Source: Phytophthora quininea (lineage: Eukaryota > Oomycota > Peronosporomycetes > Peronosporales > Peronosporaceae). From it: 64,000 bases of DNA. A program made the position numbers and the translations under genes. Below the pieces are notes generated by a model. It was not told the DNA's origin and made no database searches. It saw only the letters and a program-made list of their open reading frames with translations. Positions within the stretch are counted from its first letter, which is position 1. Each line of letters begins with the position of its first letter. Positions 10,978 to 21,392 of the stretch are shown piece after piece. The stretch is from assembly GCA_011947345.1 (NCBI GenBank), contig JAAVTG010000380.1, positions 1 to 64,000 of the forward strand, written 5' to 3'.

Positions 10978-11499
10978 GGCGATTGCTCCGAGCGGGGCCG
11001 CAAGTGTTGAGTCGTGGCGATTTGTCGAATGAAGACTGCGACGCAAAGTGCAACTGGACAGGAAAACCAGCCGCATGCTTTTCTGTGGTGGGCTCACTTC
11101 ACCGGCACCCCATCATCTTAGCTGTGTGGGTATCGGTGTTGTGAGGACTTACCTCAGCAGAATGTAATGCTACAGCCGCGATAGACGACAGACCTTCACG
11201 CTATGCCTCGCTCAAGCACAAAAGTGCGTCTACACAACAGCTTCGCCATCAAAATGTGCGAAAGTCGGCGGAGATTAAAGCGCCACAGGAACTCGACACG
11301 TCACCGTGACTGCGACTTCAATGAGTCATCATTGCTGAGTGGTTAGCTGGTGTCGTACGTGACCACTTCAGCAATAATGACGTGGTGCCCGTGTCTGTCG
11401 TCAAAGCTATCAAGGTTTGCATGACCGTCAGCTATTTTGTGCCGAGAATGTCTTGAAACGACCAATTCTACTTGCGATGGCATTTTCACTCGAGCTGGT
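10978..11499. other. Divergent intergenic interval
   Basis: Sits between the SW1 start (minus) and the next plus-strand gene, so it should hold both promoters. Apart from the inverted repeat at 11323-11382 I see no gene or known element. Confidence 0.5.
11323..11382. repeat. Imperfect inverted repeat in a divergent promoter
   Basis: Arms 11323-11344 and 11361-11382 are about 20 bp each and pair with one bulged base and few mismatches (core tcattattgctgaagtggt). The 16-bp loop contains cgtacg. It could be a hairpin, a paired regulator site or the scar of a small element. Confidence 0.6.
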
Positions 11500-12151
11500 A
11501 TGGCGAGCTTCGCGCCGCCATTCCCGGTTGGGTGCTACCTGTGGGTGGCCTGGAGACGTGTCTGGTACCAGACACGCGTGGAGGAAATTCGCGAGGCCAA
11601 ACATGGCGAACCAGGAAACATCGAAATGCTGATCCACGTCCATGGCGAACCGATCACAAAGGACAAGTGGCTTACCGTGCACAATGATGGCACAGCTGAA
11701 GTCGGCACTCCACCGCTGCGTCTGCTTCAGGTGCTGTCGACAACACTCACTGGGATCGGATCAATGCCGAGAGCAGGAGATCGCGTCCAGCTATTGCTGA
11801 TGGACCGAAGCCTAGTTCAGCTACTTGCGGCAAAACAGTCCGGTGAGGATGACTCTAATATCGCCGAGATGCCTACGCTGGTGGGCATTGTTGCTAAAGT
11901 GCTGCCTGCGCGTGATGCATCGCTGGTTGATGTCGCCTACCCAACAGAAGTAGCTGGAGAAGTAGCTGCTGAAGCTCAGTGGCAGCGTGTTCAGATTGGC
12001 AACGGATACGTGAGTCTGTTTGAGTTGCAGTCGTTCCTCAAGACGCTTTTGCACTTACTTTGTGTGTTTATTGCAGCTCAACGTGATTTCTGAAGCGCGG
12101 TTCGCCTCATTGCAAGAGCAATTGGCCACTGCGGTGAAGAGATCGTCATGA
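11500..12151 (+). CDS. Unidentified 194-residue protein, possibly Tudor/chromo-barrel-like
   Basis: Two exons, 11500-12009 and 12077-12151. The intron is GTGAGT...TTGCAG (67 bp), and exon 2 adds LNVISEARFASLQEQLATAV and a short tail. The N-terminus (VGCYLWVAWRRVWYQTRVEE, then HVHGEPITKDKWLTVH) has the spacing of a chromatin-binding Tudor or chromo-barrel strand set: aromatic residues, then a H-x-G...W strand. The match is loose, so I make no functional call. It starts divergently from SW1 and ends 44 bp before the convergent GPR107-like gene. No frame break. Confidence 0.7.
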
Positions 12152-12195
12152 CTTGGTTCTAATCGGGTTATATTCCAGCGCAAACTCTAAGGATT

Positions 12196-13767
12196 CTATT
12201 CCATGCTGTTGACGCTCCCGCTCCTCTTTTTGACCATCGTTCGCTCCACCGAAATGCTGGTGGCTTTGCTTTTCACCGGCGCGTTGTACGCGAACTTCCG
12301 GAGGTCGCTACGCTGGACGTTGCGGAAGTCCAGGTCGTCTTCGTCGTCGTCTAGTGCGAACTCCTCGAGGTCGTCCTCGTGCATCGGCACCTCCAGGTAC
12401 GGATTGAGCGGCAGCGGACGGAAGCGGTAGCCTGTGACTGTAAAGAAACCCAGCGCAGCCAGCTCGCCGACCGCCACAGCGACCCACGTCGCATCGTACG
12501 GAAGACTAGCGTGAAGGAGCTGGATCACCAGTCTGGTCACGTAGATGTACGTGACCACTATCAAGTAGAAGGACCGGAACTGCGTCAGCTTCTGGAGGTT
12601 TGCGAACGCCTTGCCATCTGTGGAGGCAGCAACTCGCAGCTGACGAATCGACCAGACAATGGGCAGAAGTACGGCGCCGCAGCACGCGATATCAGTGAGG
12701 ATCAAGAGGTCTCTCCAGTTTACCCAGGCCTGGGTGCCCACCGCCGTCTCCGACTGGAAGATCTGCGCGATGTTGCTCAAGACTTGCAGCACCAGCACCA
12801 GCGACAGCACCGATTTGTCTTTCTGCGAGAGGTGCGGCTTCAGCAACGACCAGCCCGTGCCAATGAGCAACACCACCGAGAACAGCAGTAGGCCCTTCAG
12901 CATCAGGAACGTGTAGGTCAGTGCTGTCCACGCTGTCAGCGCATCTCCGTTCCGCTTCATGTAGTATGCGCGCATTGCCTCCGTAAACAGCGCAAACGTC
13001 TTGACACACACCAGCAACGCCATCAGCCAGTGCACGCGCTGCACGTGGTCCCGATGGGTGGCCAAGCAACGAGCCCAAAGCCCCGCAGCCCCCAAGAACA
13101 GAATGCTCGTCATCAAGTAGACTATGGGCAGTGGCGAGTCTCCCGCCGAGAAAAAGTTCTTGTTGCCGTTCCGGAACATGGCATCCATCTGACACAAGCA
13201 GCAGCAAAGCACAACGAGTCTCGTAAACCAAGTGCAGCAATGAGAGCAGTCTCTAAACTCACATGGAAAGACACACGGACTTGTGGCGTGCACTGCGCGA
13301 AGAAGAGGTAGTAGAAGCCTGTCTTGAGCGCCCGTTGTGGCCGCCGCCTTCCCTCCCGTCCAGCTCCACTTGCTCGTGGCCCCGACTGACGTTCCAGGTC
13401 TTGGCATCCGCCAGGTCGATCCAGTTGTCGCTCCGACGGACGTCCAGAGCGCATTTTCCTTGCCGGCACCCGTAGGCTGCTCCGCTAAGTCTTCTCCCAT
13501 TTCTTCGCTGCCCACGGCATCGTCCAGCAGGGCGACGGTCTCCCACAGATCGTCCTCGTGGACGAATAAGAGGCCAGCTTTGACCTGCTCGTCCGCGGCG
13601 GCCTTGATGGCCACGTCGACCACGCGCACGTCCATGCGGCCCAGCGGCCCGAAGCCGAAGCGCTCGATCAGGAAGTGCGAGCGCGTCTCGTCCGCAAAGT
13701 CCCAGCGCTGCTTCATGGCCGCCGCCCCGCCCCACAGGCAGGCCGCCACCAGCAGTGCCCGCCGCAT
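12196..13767 (-). CDS. GPR107/GPR108-type seven-helix (Lung7-TM) protein
   Basis: Two exons, 13263-13767 and 12196-13188, with a 74-bp GTGAGT...CAG intron. The N-terminus (MRRALLVAACLWGGAAA) is a signal peptide. A luminal domain ends GFYYLFFAQCTPQVRVSFH. The 7TM part then begins NFFSAGDSPLPIVYL and has VHWLMALLVCVKTFALF, TYTFLMLKGLLLFSVVLLIGT, ATDGKAFANLQKL, TGYRFRPLPLNPYLEV and an acidic tail; these motifs follow human GPR107 closely. Family members act in Golgi/trans-Golgi trafficking and endocytic recycling. Two one-base losses interrupt the luminal part near 13450 and 13340. Starting upstream of 13767 adds a non-signal leader, so I chose this ATG. Confidence 0.88.
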   Translation of the reverse strand: MRRALLVAACLWGGAAAMKQRWDFADETRSHFLIERFGFGPLGRMDVRVVDVAIKAAADEQVKAGLLFVHEDDLWETVALLDDAVGSEEMGEDLAEQPTGAGKENALWTSVGATTGSTWRMPRPGTSVGATSKWSWTGGKAAATTGAQDRLLLPLLRAVHATSPCVFPCEFRDCSHCCTWFTRLVVLCCCLCQMDAMFRNGNKNFFSAGDSPLPIVYLMTSILFLGAAGLWARCLATHRDHVQRVHWLMALLVCVKTFALFTEAMRAYYMKRNGDALTAWTALTYTFLMLKGLLLFSVVLLIGTGWSLLKPHLSQKDKSVLSLVLVLQVLSNIAQIFQSETAVGTQAWVNWRDLLILTDIACCGAVLLPIVWSIRQLRVAASTDGKAFANLQKLTQFRSFYLIVVTYIYVTRLVIQLLHASLPYDATWVAVAVGELAALGFFTVTGYRFRPLPLNPYLEVPMHEDDLEEFALDDDEDDLDFRNVQRSDLRKFAYNAPVKSKATSISVERTMVKKRSGSVNSME

Positions 13768-14657
13768 TTCCAGAGGTAATAACTGCCACTGAACTTTCTC
13801 GCACACGAGGGCATGATGTGTAGTTGGACTTGGCAGCAATTTGACGTCGCGTGCAAGCTCGTCGCCTGAGGAACTAGCGCCTGGCGGGGAAGAATGAACT
13901 TCATACACACTTGGACAATGCTACCCGGGGGAACTTTACTTTACTACCAAAACGACAAGGAGCCTGACGTCAAAGAGGGGTCGAACCCGCGTCGACATCA
14001 AAGTAGCAAACAGCACGGCCAGTAGATTGTTCAATGGTATCCGATCATCATACTTCCGTCGATGTGGGGCTGCACTATCGCCACCGTCCCTGTCATGTTA
14101 TCTGTGTACGAGGGTTTGCCATGCTACGGAGGAGCTCTGCCTCACGCTACCCTGTAGTTCGAGTGAATCATCTTTGGATTTGTATGGACCAAGTTGAAGT
14201 TGCCTTGCACGCGCATGTCGACCGGTGTCGTTGTCGTCAGTGTGTGGTCCTGCGAGTGCCTCGTGCAACGAACAACAGAAGACCCGACTCATCCAGAGAC
14301 CGCAACGTCGGCTGCTCTCTATCTCTCGGTCCCAACCTCCGATTTGCTGGCCTCTTGTGGCGATTTCCCACCGCCTGCTGGATGAAAGGGATGTCGAGCG
14401 GCGCGAGACTCGTGGTCTCGTTTTTGACGAGCGTCTTCAACCTCCACCTTAGCTCATGCTCGTTTAACAACTCGGTCCTCACGCATTAGTACGTTGGTCG
14501 GCACCTTCCAAGAGCTTCGTGTGTGGTCAGAGCTTCATGGCACGTTTGCAGTTCACTTCTATGGCTTTGTATTTCGTACGGGGGTATTTACAGCTAGTAG
14601 CTTTCATGCGGCGATATGTATACTTTCTAGGACTCCATGGACACCTCCGAGCGCGCT
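13768..14657. other. Gene-poor interval
   Basis: Promoter side of the GPR107-like gene and 3' flank of the zinc-finger gene. Overlapping frames at 14034-14489 show no family resemblance. It holds one copy of a dispersed motif at 14178-14204 (see findings). Confidence 0.45.
14178..14204 (+). repeat. Dispersed TTTGTA-GG-CAAGTTGAAGTT motif, copy 1
   Basis: atttgtatggaccaagttgaagttgcc; near-identical to copy 2 at 16686-16712, with related flanks (atcatctttgg against atcgtcttgcgg). Confidence 0.6.
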
Positions 14658-15607
14658 TTAGACGCGCATCTCGAAGTCGCAGGGGCTGCGGATGGCCTGC
14701 GGCTCCAGCTTGACATTGGCCTTGGCGGCCGAACCTTTGGCGGCCATCGACAGACTGTAGTGCAGGCGGCACAGCCCTTGATCTGCCCGTTCTTGTTGCA
14801 GTCGGGCAGGCGGCACAGTCGAGCGCCGCCGTGCAGCTTGCACAGCCCCTTGGACTGGGCCGACTTCTGGCAGCCCGTGACCGAGCAGCGGCGACCTCCT
14901 CCATGCGCAATGCAGTGACCGCCACCTTGGTCGGAAATCTGACAGCCTGGCGTCGTACAGCGACGACCGCCGCCATGTGCCTTGCAGAGTCCGCGCGAGC
15001 GGATGCCCTTGGTGCAGCCCGGCATGCGGCAAATGCGAGACGCGGGCTTTTTCTTCTGCATCCGTGACGGTCGGTTGGTGCGTCGGAAGCCGCGGCGACC
15101 AGCGGCGGTGGGGAGGTAAAGAGCATGGGTGTGTGATAGACGCCCGTGGTGAAGCGGGCCTTGGGGTCGACTACCGGCGGGAAGAAGGTGGTGGTGCGAG
15201 CAGCGATCTGCGTGACCGGCAGCGTCGGCACACGCAGTGCCGCGGCCATGTTGGGCGAGATAGAGCCGATCGCGGCGTTGTCGCGGTGCATGGTGAGCTG
15301 TGGCGTCGACGGTGCCGAACCGGCAGTCGTCGACATGTTGGATGTGGGGTGAGCACGTTGCTCAAGAGCAGGTTGGTGGCCGGCAGCTCGAAGGTGAGCT
15401 CCTGGCCGCGCGGGCTGGGGTCATGATCTCCTGGAAGATCTCGTCCAGCATCTCGTCGTCGCTGAGCGCCTGGGTGATCGCTGTTGGCGGAACGGTGGGG
15501 TAGTGGAGTGCCGGCTGGAACTGCTGCGGCTCCGGGTGGAAGAGCATCATGGCGAGCTCGTCGTCCTCGCCGGATCGCCAGTCGGCGGGCATCGTGGATT
15601 GGGACAT
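14658..15607 (-). CDS. WRKY19-like protein with four tandem C-x4-C-x9-C-x2-H modules
   Basis: About 317 residues from MSQSTMPADWRSGEDDELAM to TAG/TGA at 14658. The N-terminal half is acidic, then Pro/Thr/Ser-rich, like an activation region (ALSDDEMLDEIFQEIM). The C-terminal half has four 24-residue modules beginning CRMPGC, CTTPGC, CSVTGC and CRLPDC, each C-x4-C-x9-C-x2-H, with HGGG joints between them. These repeats occur in 'WRKY19-like' proteins of oomycetes and some plants and presumably bind zinc; DNA binding is inferred. The protein is readable only by crossing about four frame changes (near 15420, 15345, 15070 and 14770). Start is the ATG at 15605-15607. Confidence 0.72.
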
Positions 15608-17712
15608 CTGTCCTGCTGCGGGTCTGCAACAGACTTGAGGCTGGAGGAGTGAGCCCGAGACAGTTGAATTGCAAGTGAGCAGCTTTGGGACGTACTTTCA
15701 AAAAGCGTGGGAGCAAGGGCGCGCCCCTTTTCCTCGCTTTCGGCCGTTACCCTCGGAAGTATAACGGCCGCCGGCGGCGATCCGTAGAAGCGGTCGCTGA
15801 AATGCAAAAAGACTTGCTGACCAGCATTTGGGCTTGCGATACACCAAAGCGCGAGCGCCCAGAGCAGAGCTGGCACTGCGACAGAGTTTGGCGTTCATGG
15901 AGACTTGCTGCGTTTTTGCAAAACTCTCGAGCAGCTACGAAATACAAGAACGACCACATTGTCGTGATTCCATCAACAGGACTCGAAGCTCGGCCCTTTG
16001 CGTAAGACAGCAGGCAGGATTGGCGATTGGCTGGTCTGCCATTTGAAAGCCCAGAGTGCTGTCACGATGTTGAAGGAGTCGAATAAGAGGCACCACAATG
16101 TGAACGACAACTCACGCTGTCAATGTGAAGCAGCTTACACACACGCTCCAATGGGGGCGGGAGTGTTCTTCCGCTCAGTTAATGCTGGCTCCGAACTGAA
16201 TTCTGGGCGGAGTAATGCCGCAGACTTCGAGCCCAAGTAACGGAGACTGTGGCCGACCCACACCTTGTACTGGGTCGCCTGGGTTCTGTGAACGGCCAGA
16301 GAATGCTCCCCACTGACAACTGGATGGCCCCGCTCCGGACAGCAGCTCAGGTTGCACCGGCCGAATGCGCCGTGGCCGCTCTCGGAGCTGACTGTGCTGG
16401 CAACGCCACCGGAGGTACGAAGCAGACAGGCAGACGGTAGCTCTGGCGGCAAGCCTGCAGCTGTCGTTGAAGCCTTTTGTACTCTTTGTGGCAAAGCTTG
16501 TAGCGTTTAGCTGGCTGCAGCGAGCTTCGTCTTGGGCCAAACCCCGCACCAAAGGTGGGCCATGCGTGTCAAGAAACGGCTGTCGAAACGGCGCGGCGTT
16601 CCGCGAGTGTCGGGAACCGAAATGCGCTGACTAGCCGCTGACTACTGGGCATACTCAGATGCCGTGAAAACCGGATCGTCTTGCGGTTTGTATGGCCCAA
16701 GTTGAAGTTGCCGGTGCCGGTTCACCAAAAGATGCTATAATTTACGTTTCCGATATGCCGTTGGGGTATCACTCGAAACGCCGGCGTCGCTGGCGAAAGC
16801 TGCGCAGGACCAATGTCCAGGCGCGGGCACCAGCCCTGCGTGTGTGCCGGCGTTTGGTCTGCCAGCAAGCCTGGCTCAGAAAAACTCGCCAGACTCGGCG
16901 CGGCAACTTCACAGCGCTTTGCACACGGCAAGCTGCCCGCCGCGGAGCAAACTTCTTCAACTGTTTTCAATCTTATTCGCCCGGTTTTTCAAAAAGTTTG
17001 CTGCAAGTTTCACGCAAAAGTCTTCGAAAACGAAGCTTGCTCGGGCCAACGGCCCAGATCGGTGGCGACAGCTTATTTATCCTTTTGGCCCGTTTCAGGC
17101 ATGCCGGAGCGACATGAGCACGAGGCCAATTCTGCTGCGCATCTGACCACCGGGGCCCAGCGGCTCCGGGGCCGCGCGTTCCTCCTGCGACGGGTTTCCA
17201 GTGATGTCAAGCGGGCCTTGCCGCAGCGGAATTGGTGCCAGCCCGAATGGGACATGGAGCGGAGGTAACGCGCTCCGACTTGGACAAGAAGGCTGCACTG
17301 CCGATAGCCACAAGTTCCTCATGGGTGGGGGCTCTGAACCGCGGGGCCAGCCATTTCCATCGGACGCTCGTCTACGGAACACCTGTATCAACGGATCCCT
17401 ACAGCAACTCGAAGCTGGTACCGAGCACCGTGACGGTGAGATCGTTTCTGGACCTTTATCGTCTTCGAAAAGCACCACACTTGATGTCTGAAAGCGCAAA
17501 TGCTCCAAGTCATCCACACGTGTGTCCCCTTCACGAGCAGAGCGTCGTATCCGCTGCAATCTGCAAACACCAACATGCCATCCAATCCCAACGACAAGGG
17601 CTCCTTCAAAGGTCCGAGATGAACGCCACGTTTACTTGTCTTGTTAGCTGCAGTGAGATGGTTCTGGAACCGTCCAAAAGTATGATTTCTCCAGGATGCG
17701 GATTGATACACT
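15608..17712. other. 2.1-kb gene-poor interval
   Basis: Several open frames of 90-200 codons overlap each other on both strands, as expected in GC-rich non-coding DNA. The longest (17232-17831, plus) runs into the antisense of CAP-G and resembles nothing I know. A second copy of the dispersed motif is at 16686-16712. No tRNA, rRNA or transposase is recognised. Confidence 0.4.
16686..16712 (+). repeat. Dispersed TTTGTA-GG-CAAGTTGAAGTT motif, copy 2
   Basis: gtttgtatggcccaagttgaagttgcc differs from copy 1 (14178-14204) at only two positions, and the 15 bp before it is also similar. Weaker copies are at 59122-59144 and 61382-61404. Confidence 0.6.
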
Positions 17713-20700
17713 CTACTCCTCTTCGTCAGCCGACTCTTCTTCTTCTTCATCCGATTGACTCTCTTCATCCTCGTCCTCTTCGTCGTCCTCCTCCTCGTCT
17801 TCCTCTTCCGAGTCAGCTTCGTCGTCTTTGAGTGCCTTCTTCATCTTGGCATCAAACTCTCCTTCCCGTTGATGCATGCGATCCACAGCAGCAGTCTTGC
17901 TCCGTCGAGAGGAGAGCTCGCGTCGGGCAGGTACGGCCACGTCCGCCTCATCGCTGTCGTCAGTCTCGCTTTCCTCAGCTGAGGATTCGGACGAGGACAC
18001 GTATCTCTTCCGACGCTGAGCTTTCTTCTGTCGCACCTGCTGCTTCAGGTGTTTTTCGTGCTCGGCACTCGCCTCCAGCAGCACTTTGTGCAGCACTTCT
18101 TCTCGCTCTTTGACGAGGTCGTGAGCCCACGTTTGGTCCTGCTCTAAAGCCGCCGAGTGTTGGTCGTCTGTTGCTTTTGCTACCTGCTCTGCAAAGTTCG
18201 TAGAGGTCCGCTTCAAAAACGCTTCGGCGCTTCGAAGCAGCGCCCTCTGAGTGCTGAAGCAACTCGCTACGATCTCCTCTAATAAGAATTTAAACAGCGC
18301 AGCAGACCGGAGCTCATCGATCGAAATCTCCGTCCAAGCAAGCATTCTGAGCAAGACCTTGTGCCGGACGACCACCACGTCCTGATGAATGGACGCCATC
18401 GAGCTGACTTTCTCCAAGGCCAGGATTTCTAGACAAATGTTGAGGCCGATGCGGTTGTGGTGTGCGCAGCGACGATTCTTCAGCTGCTTGGCCTTGCTAC
18501 GTCTGGAAGCTTTTAGTGTCTCGTCGTTTTGCTCAGCGTGGCTCAGTAGATGCATCACGTACTTGGCACAAGCGCCGTAGTCCAGGACGGACTCGCTCTC
18601 TACGCCTAACTTCTCCATCGACTTTTGGATCAAATGCATCGCTGCCTCTTCTAGCAGCATACAATTGGCCGCTGTCGCCATGACGAATGCTGGGAAGAAG
18701 ATGCTGAGCAACTGGAGTGTGCGCGACTGAAAGCCATGCTCGCTTAACTTCTGGATCTGTTGCAGCTTTGGACTAAAGTACGTCTCCAGCAGAATGGCAA
18801 GTACAGTGATATTGTCGATACGGTTCATCATGAACAGCCGACAGAAGCCCTCGACAATCGTACTTTGGAGATCCAGGTCTTCAACCGCAATGAGTTGCCC
18901 CAAGCCAATGAAGATCGTGTCTAGATCGAGCTTTTCTGTCGTTGTAACAGGCTCACTCTCCATCTCTTCATCCCCATCTTTGTCTTTGCTTGCATTCCCG
19001 TTCCCATCGACGTCTCCGCCACGTTGGTCCTCATTGCCAGCACCATTAGGATCCGAGTCCTCAGTTGGCTTTGTCCCGATAACGTGGGGCTGCAGATTTG
19101 AAAAACTAAAGGCCATATCTAAGATCGCTTGGACGCATGTGTGCTTCACTTCGCTCTCCTCCTCTGGGTTGTTCAACGCACGCCAAAAGACCACCAAGTA
19201 TCGCTCGGCGAGACGCTTGTCCAGCAAACAGAATAGCCCGAGGTTTTCTAGTCCTGCTTCTCTCAGTGCGGGTATGTCGCTGTCAATGGCTGGTAAGATG
19301 TAGCGTGCCATTCCATCCACTACAGGGTTGCTCAGATTGTGTGACGTCAGCTTTAAGAGCTGCGCCACGATCTCAAGGCATCGCAGCCAGCTCAGCACTC
19401 GAGGGTCCTGCAGCACTTTCTCTAGCTCTAACATTTCTGCTTGGACTTTGGTGTACTCCTCCGAGTCCAGCTCCAGTGATTCCAGACGTTTCTCCAGCTC
19501 TTCAAACTTGTCTTCAGCAGCTTCACGGTCTTCATCGCTCAGTTTGTTCAGCTGCGGGCCAAATGTTGTGGCTTGTGCCTCCTCACCTTGGCTATCCTCT
19601 GTAGGTTTCTCCTGTTGCGATGAGGAGACCTCAACTGTGTCTTCTTCTAGAGGATCATACACGTCGGAGATAATTTCCGCGACTACCTGAATAAATTCCT
19701 GCTCTGAGCTTCCGGTGTAGACGAACGCCATCAGTTCCATAATCCCCTTGATCAACTGGCTGTCCGTCTCCAACTCGCGCAACAGTTTTTCTGTGAACAC
19801 ACACGTACTGTTAGTACTGAATAACAATCCCATTGGACTTTACACCACGTACGCAGTGCATCCAGCAGGTTCCGTCGACCAAATTCATCCTGGAAATCCA
19901 ACAGTTGTCCAAACTCAAGAAGTTGCTGCGCAATAAAGAGGACCGCATTGCCGGCTTTGCATGTGGTGACCAGGAGCTTCGTGAAGTCTGTCACATTCGG
20001 CACTAGGGCTGCAGCCTTCTCAGGGTCGCTGTCGATTTTCTGGTAGTAATAGCACTGCTCTCGCCAGAAGAAGATGCTCTCAGCATTAAACGCTTCGCTA
20101 TTCTCCGACAGCAGCTCCAGCGCATTGAACTCGATGGAACCTTCCTTTTCCAGCAGCGCTCTCGGCTGCTCCGAAAAGTGTTTTAGCAGGATCCGTGCGA
20201 CTTTGGAGCCGATCTCGGGGAACTGTTCAATGTCCAGTGCCTTTAGCAGTAGGACAGGAGAGGCGTCGCATTCCGGGAACCACTTCTTCAGCACCATTTG
20301 ATCGCACGCTCTATTGACTCTTGCAGAGCGGTCCTGCAGCCCCTGGTCCAGTAAATGAGCACGGTCGTTAATGGGGATATCTGTCATAGGCATCGCGTTT
20401 CCCAGCGTACGGAAGGCTGCGTAGCGCACGTCCTCGCTCACGTCTCGGATGCGCACCAGCAGGTCCTGGTAGGCCTCCTGCGTCACTCGCAGATTCAGCA
20501 GCGCCGCCTTGCGCACGTCCTTGGATGGGTCGGCCACCATGAGCTTCTGCAGCTGCTTAGCCACTAGGTCTTCCTCCTCCCCATCGATCTTCTGCAGACT
20601 CCTCAACGCATAGACGCTCTGGATCCGCACGGCCGTCAACTTGTCGCTCAGTCTCGGCAGCAGTTTGGTCGTCAGCAGCGTCTGCGTCTCCTGGTCGAGC

Positions 20701-21157
20701 GCGTCCAGGCGGTTCACGACCAGCTGCAGCATGTGGCACGCGCGCAGCCTCACGTGGCGGTCCTCGGCGCCCGACGCGTCCAGCAGCCGCTTGAGCAGCT
20801 CGAGACGCAGCTCGTCCTTGCTCTTGGGCCCGCGGCGGTGCAGGAAGTCGCCCACGAGCGAGGCGGCGGCCACCAGCACCACGTCGCTGACCTTGGGGGC
20901 CACCAGCACGCGGGCCAGTGCCAGCCACAGCTCGTCCAGGAACAGCAGGAAGGCCTCCTCCGCCACGCCACGCTTGCCTTCGCGCACCTCCTCGTCGAAC
21001 AGCAGCTGCAGCCGGCGCACCGACGAGACCAGCGAGCGCTGGTGTGCCGCGCCATCCGGGTGGCGCAGTAGCTGCTGGCCTCGACGGCCTGCAGCTGCAC
21101 GTCGTGGAAGACCTGCCGCAGTGTCAGCACCCAGTCCTCAGGGCGATCGTCCTCCAT
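17713..21157 (-). CDS. NCAPG: Condensin I subunit CAP-G (HEAT-repeat)
   Basis: Two exons, 19853-21157 and 17713-19790, with a 62-bp GTACGT...CAG intron; about 1,127 residues (human 1,015). It opens MEDDRPEDWVLTLRQVFHDV. HEAT repeats follow (DRHVRLRACHMLQLVVNRLD; VRIQSVYALRSLQKIDG; KDVRKAALLNL; VRYAAFRTLGNA), and the order matches CAP-G/Ycg1. A coiled stretch (EKRLESLELDSEEYTKVQ), more HEATs and a very acidic Glu/Asp/Ser tail end the protein. CAP-G pairs with CAP-H and helps anchor condensin to DNA for mitotic chromosome compaction. One frame change lies near 21070, where QLLRHPDGAAHQRSLV continues. It shares a 235-bp divergent promoter region with the next gene. Confidence 0.92.
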
Positions 21158-21392
21158 GATTGAAAGAGTGAATGCTGGGAGAACTAATGGAGAGATATAC
21201 GACAGGGTTCTGTCATACAAATATATGAAATACGGATAAATAAACGCAGTTAGATACATTGTATAGGATCGAAGAAGTGCTAGCCTCAATTAGGTATCTT
21301 TAAGCCAAATAATGTATGGTTGTTGACATTAGCTAAGCCTCTTCTAAGTTACTGATTGCGGCTTCTCTTCCATTTCCGGATCAGATTGAGCC
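21158..21392. promoter_or_regulatory. Bidirectional promoter region of CAP-G and the PX-RCC1-TBC gene
   Basis: 235 bp between divergent ATGs, clearly more AT-rich than the coding sequence on either side. No defined element is recognised. Confidence 0.5.

Noticed and set aside
13970..14000. tRNA-like T-arm (minus strand gcgggttcgacccctc)
   Set aside because: The T-loop looks right, but the stem pairs badly, and no acceptor, D-arm or anticodon arm can be folded from the flanks.
17232..17831. 199-codon plus-strand frame
   Set aside because: It ends inside the antisense of CAP-G's acidic tail, has no family resemblance, and its composition follows GC bias.
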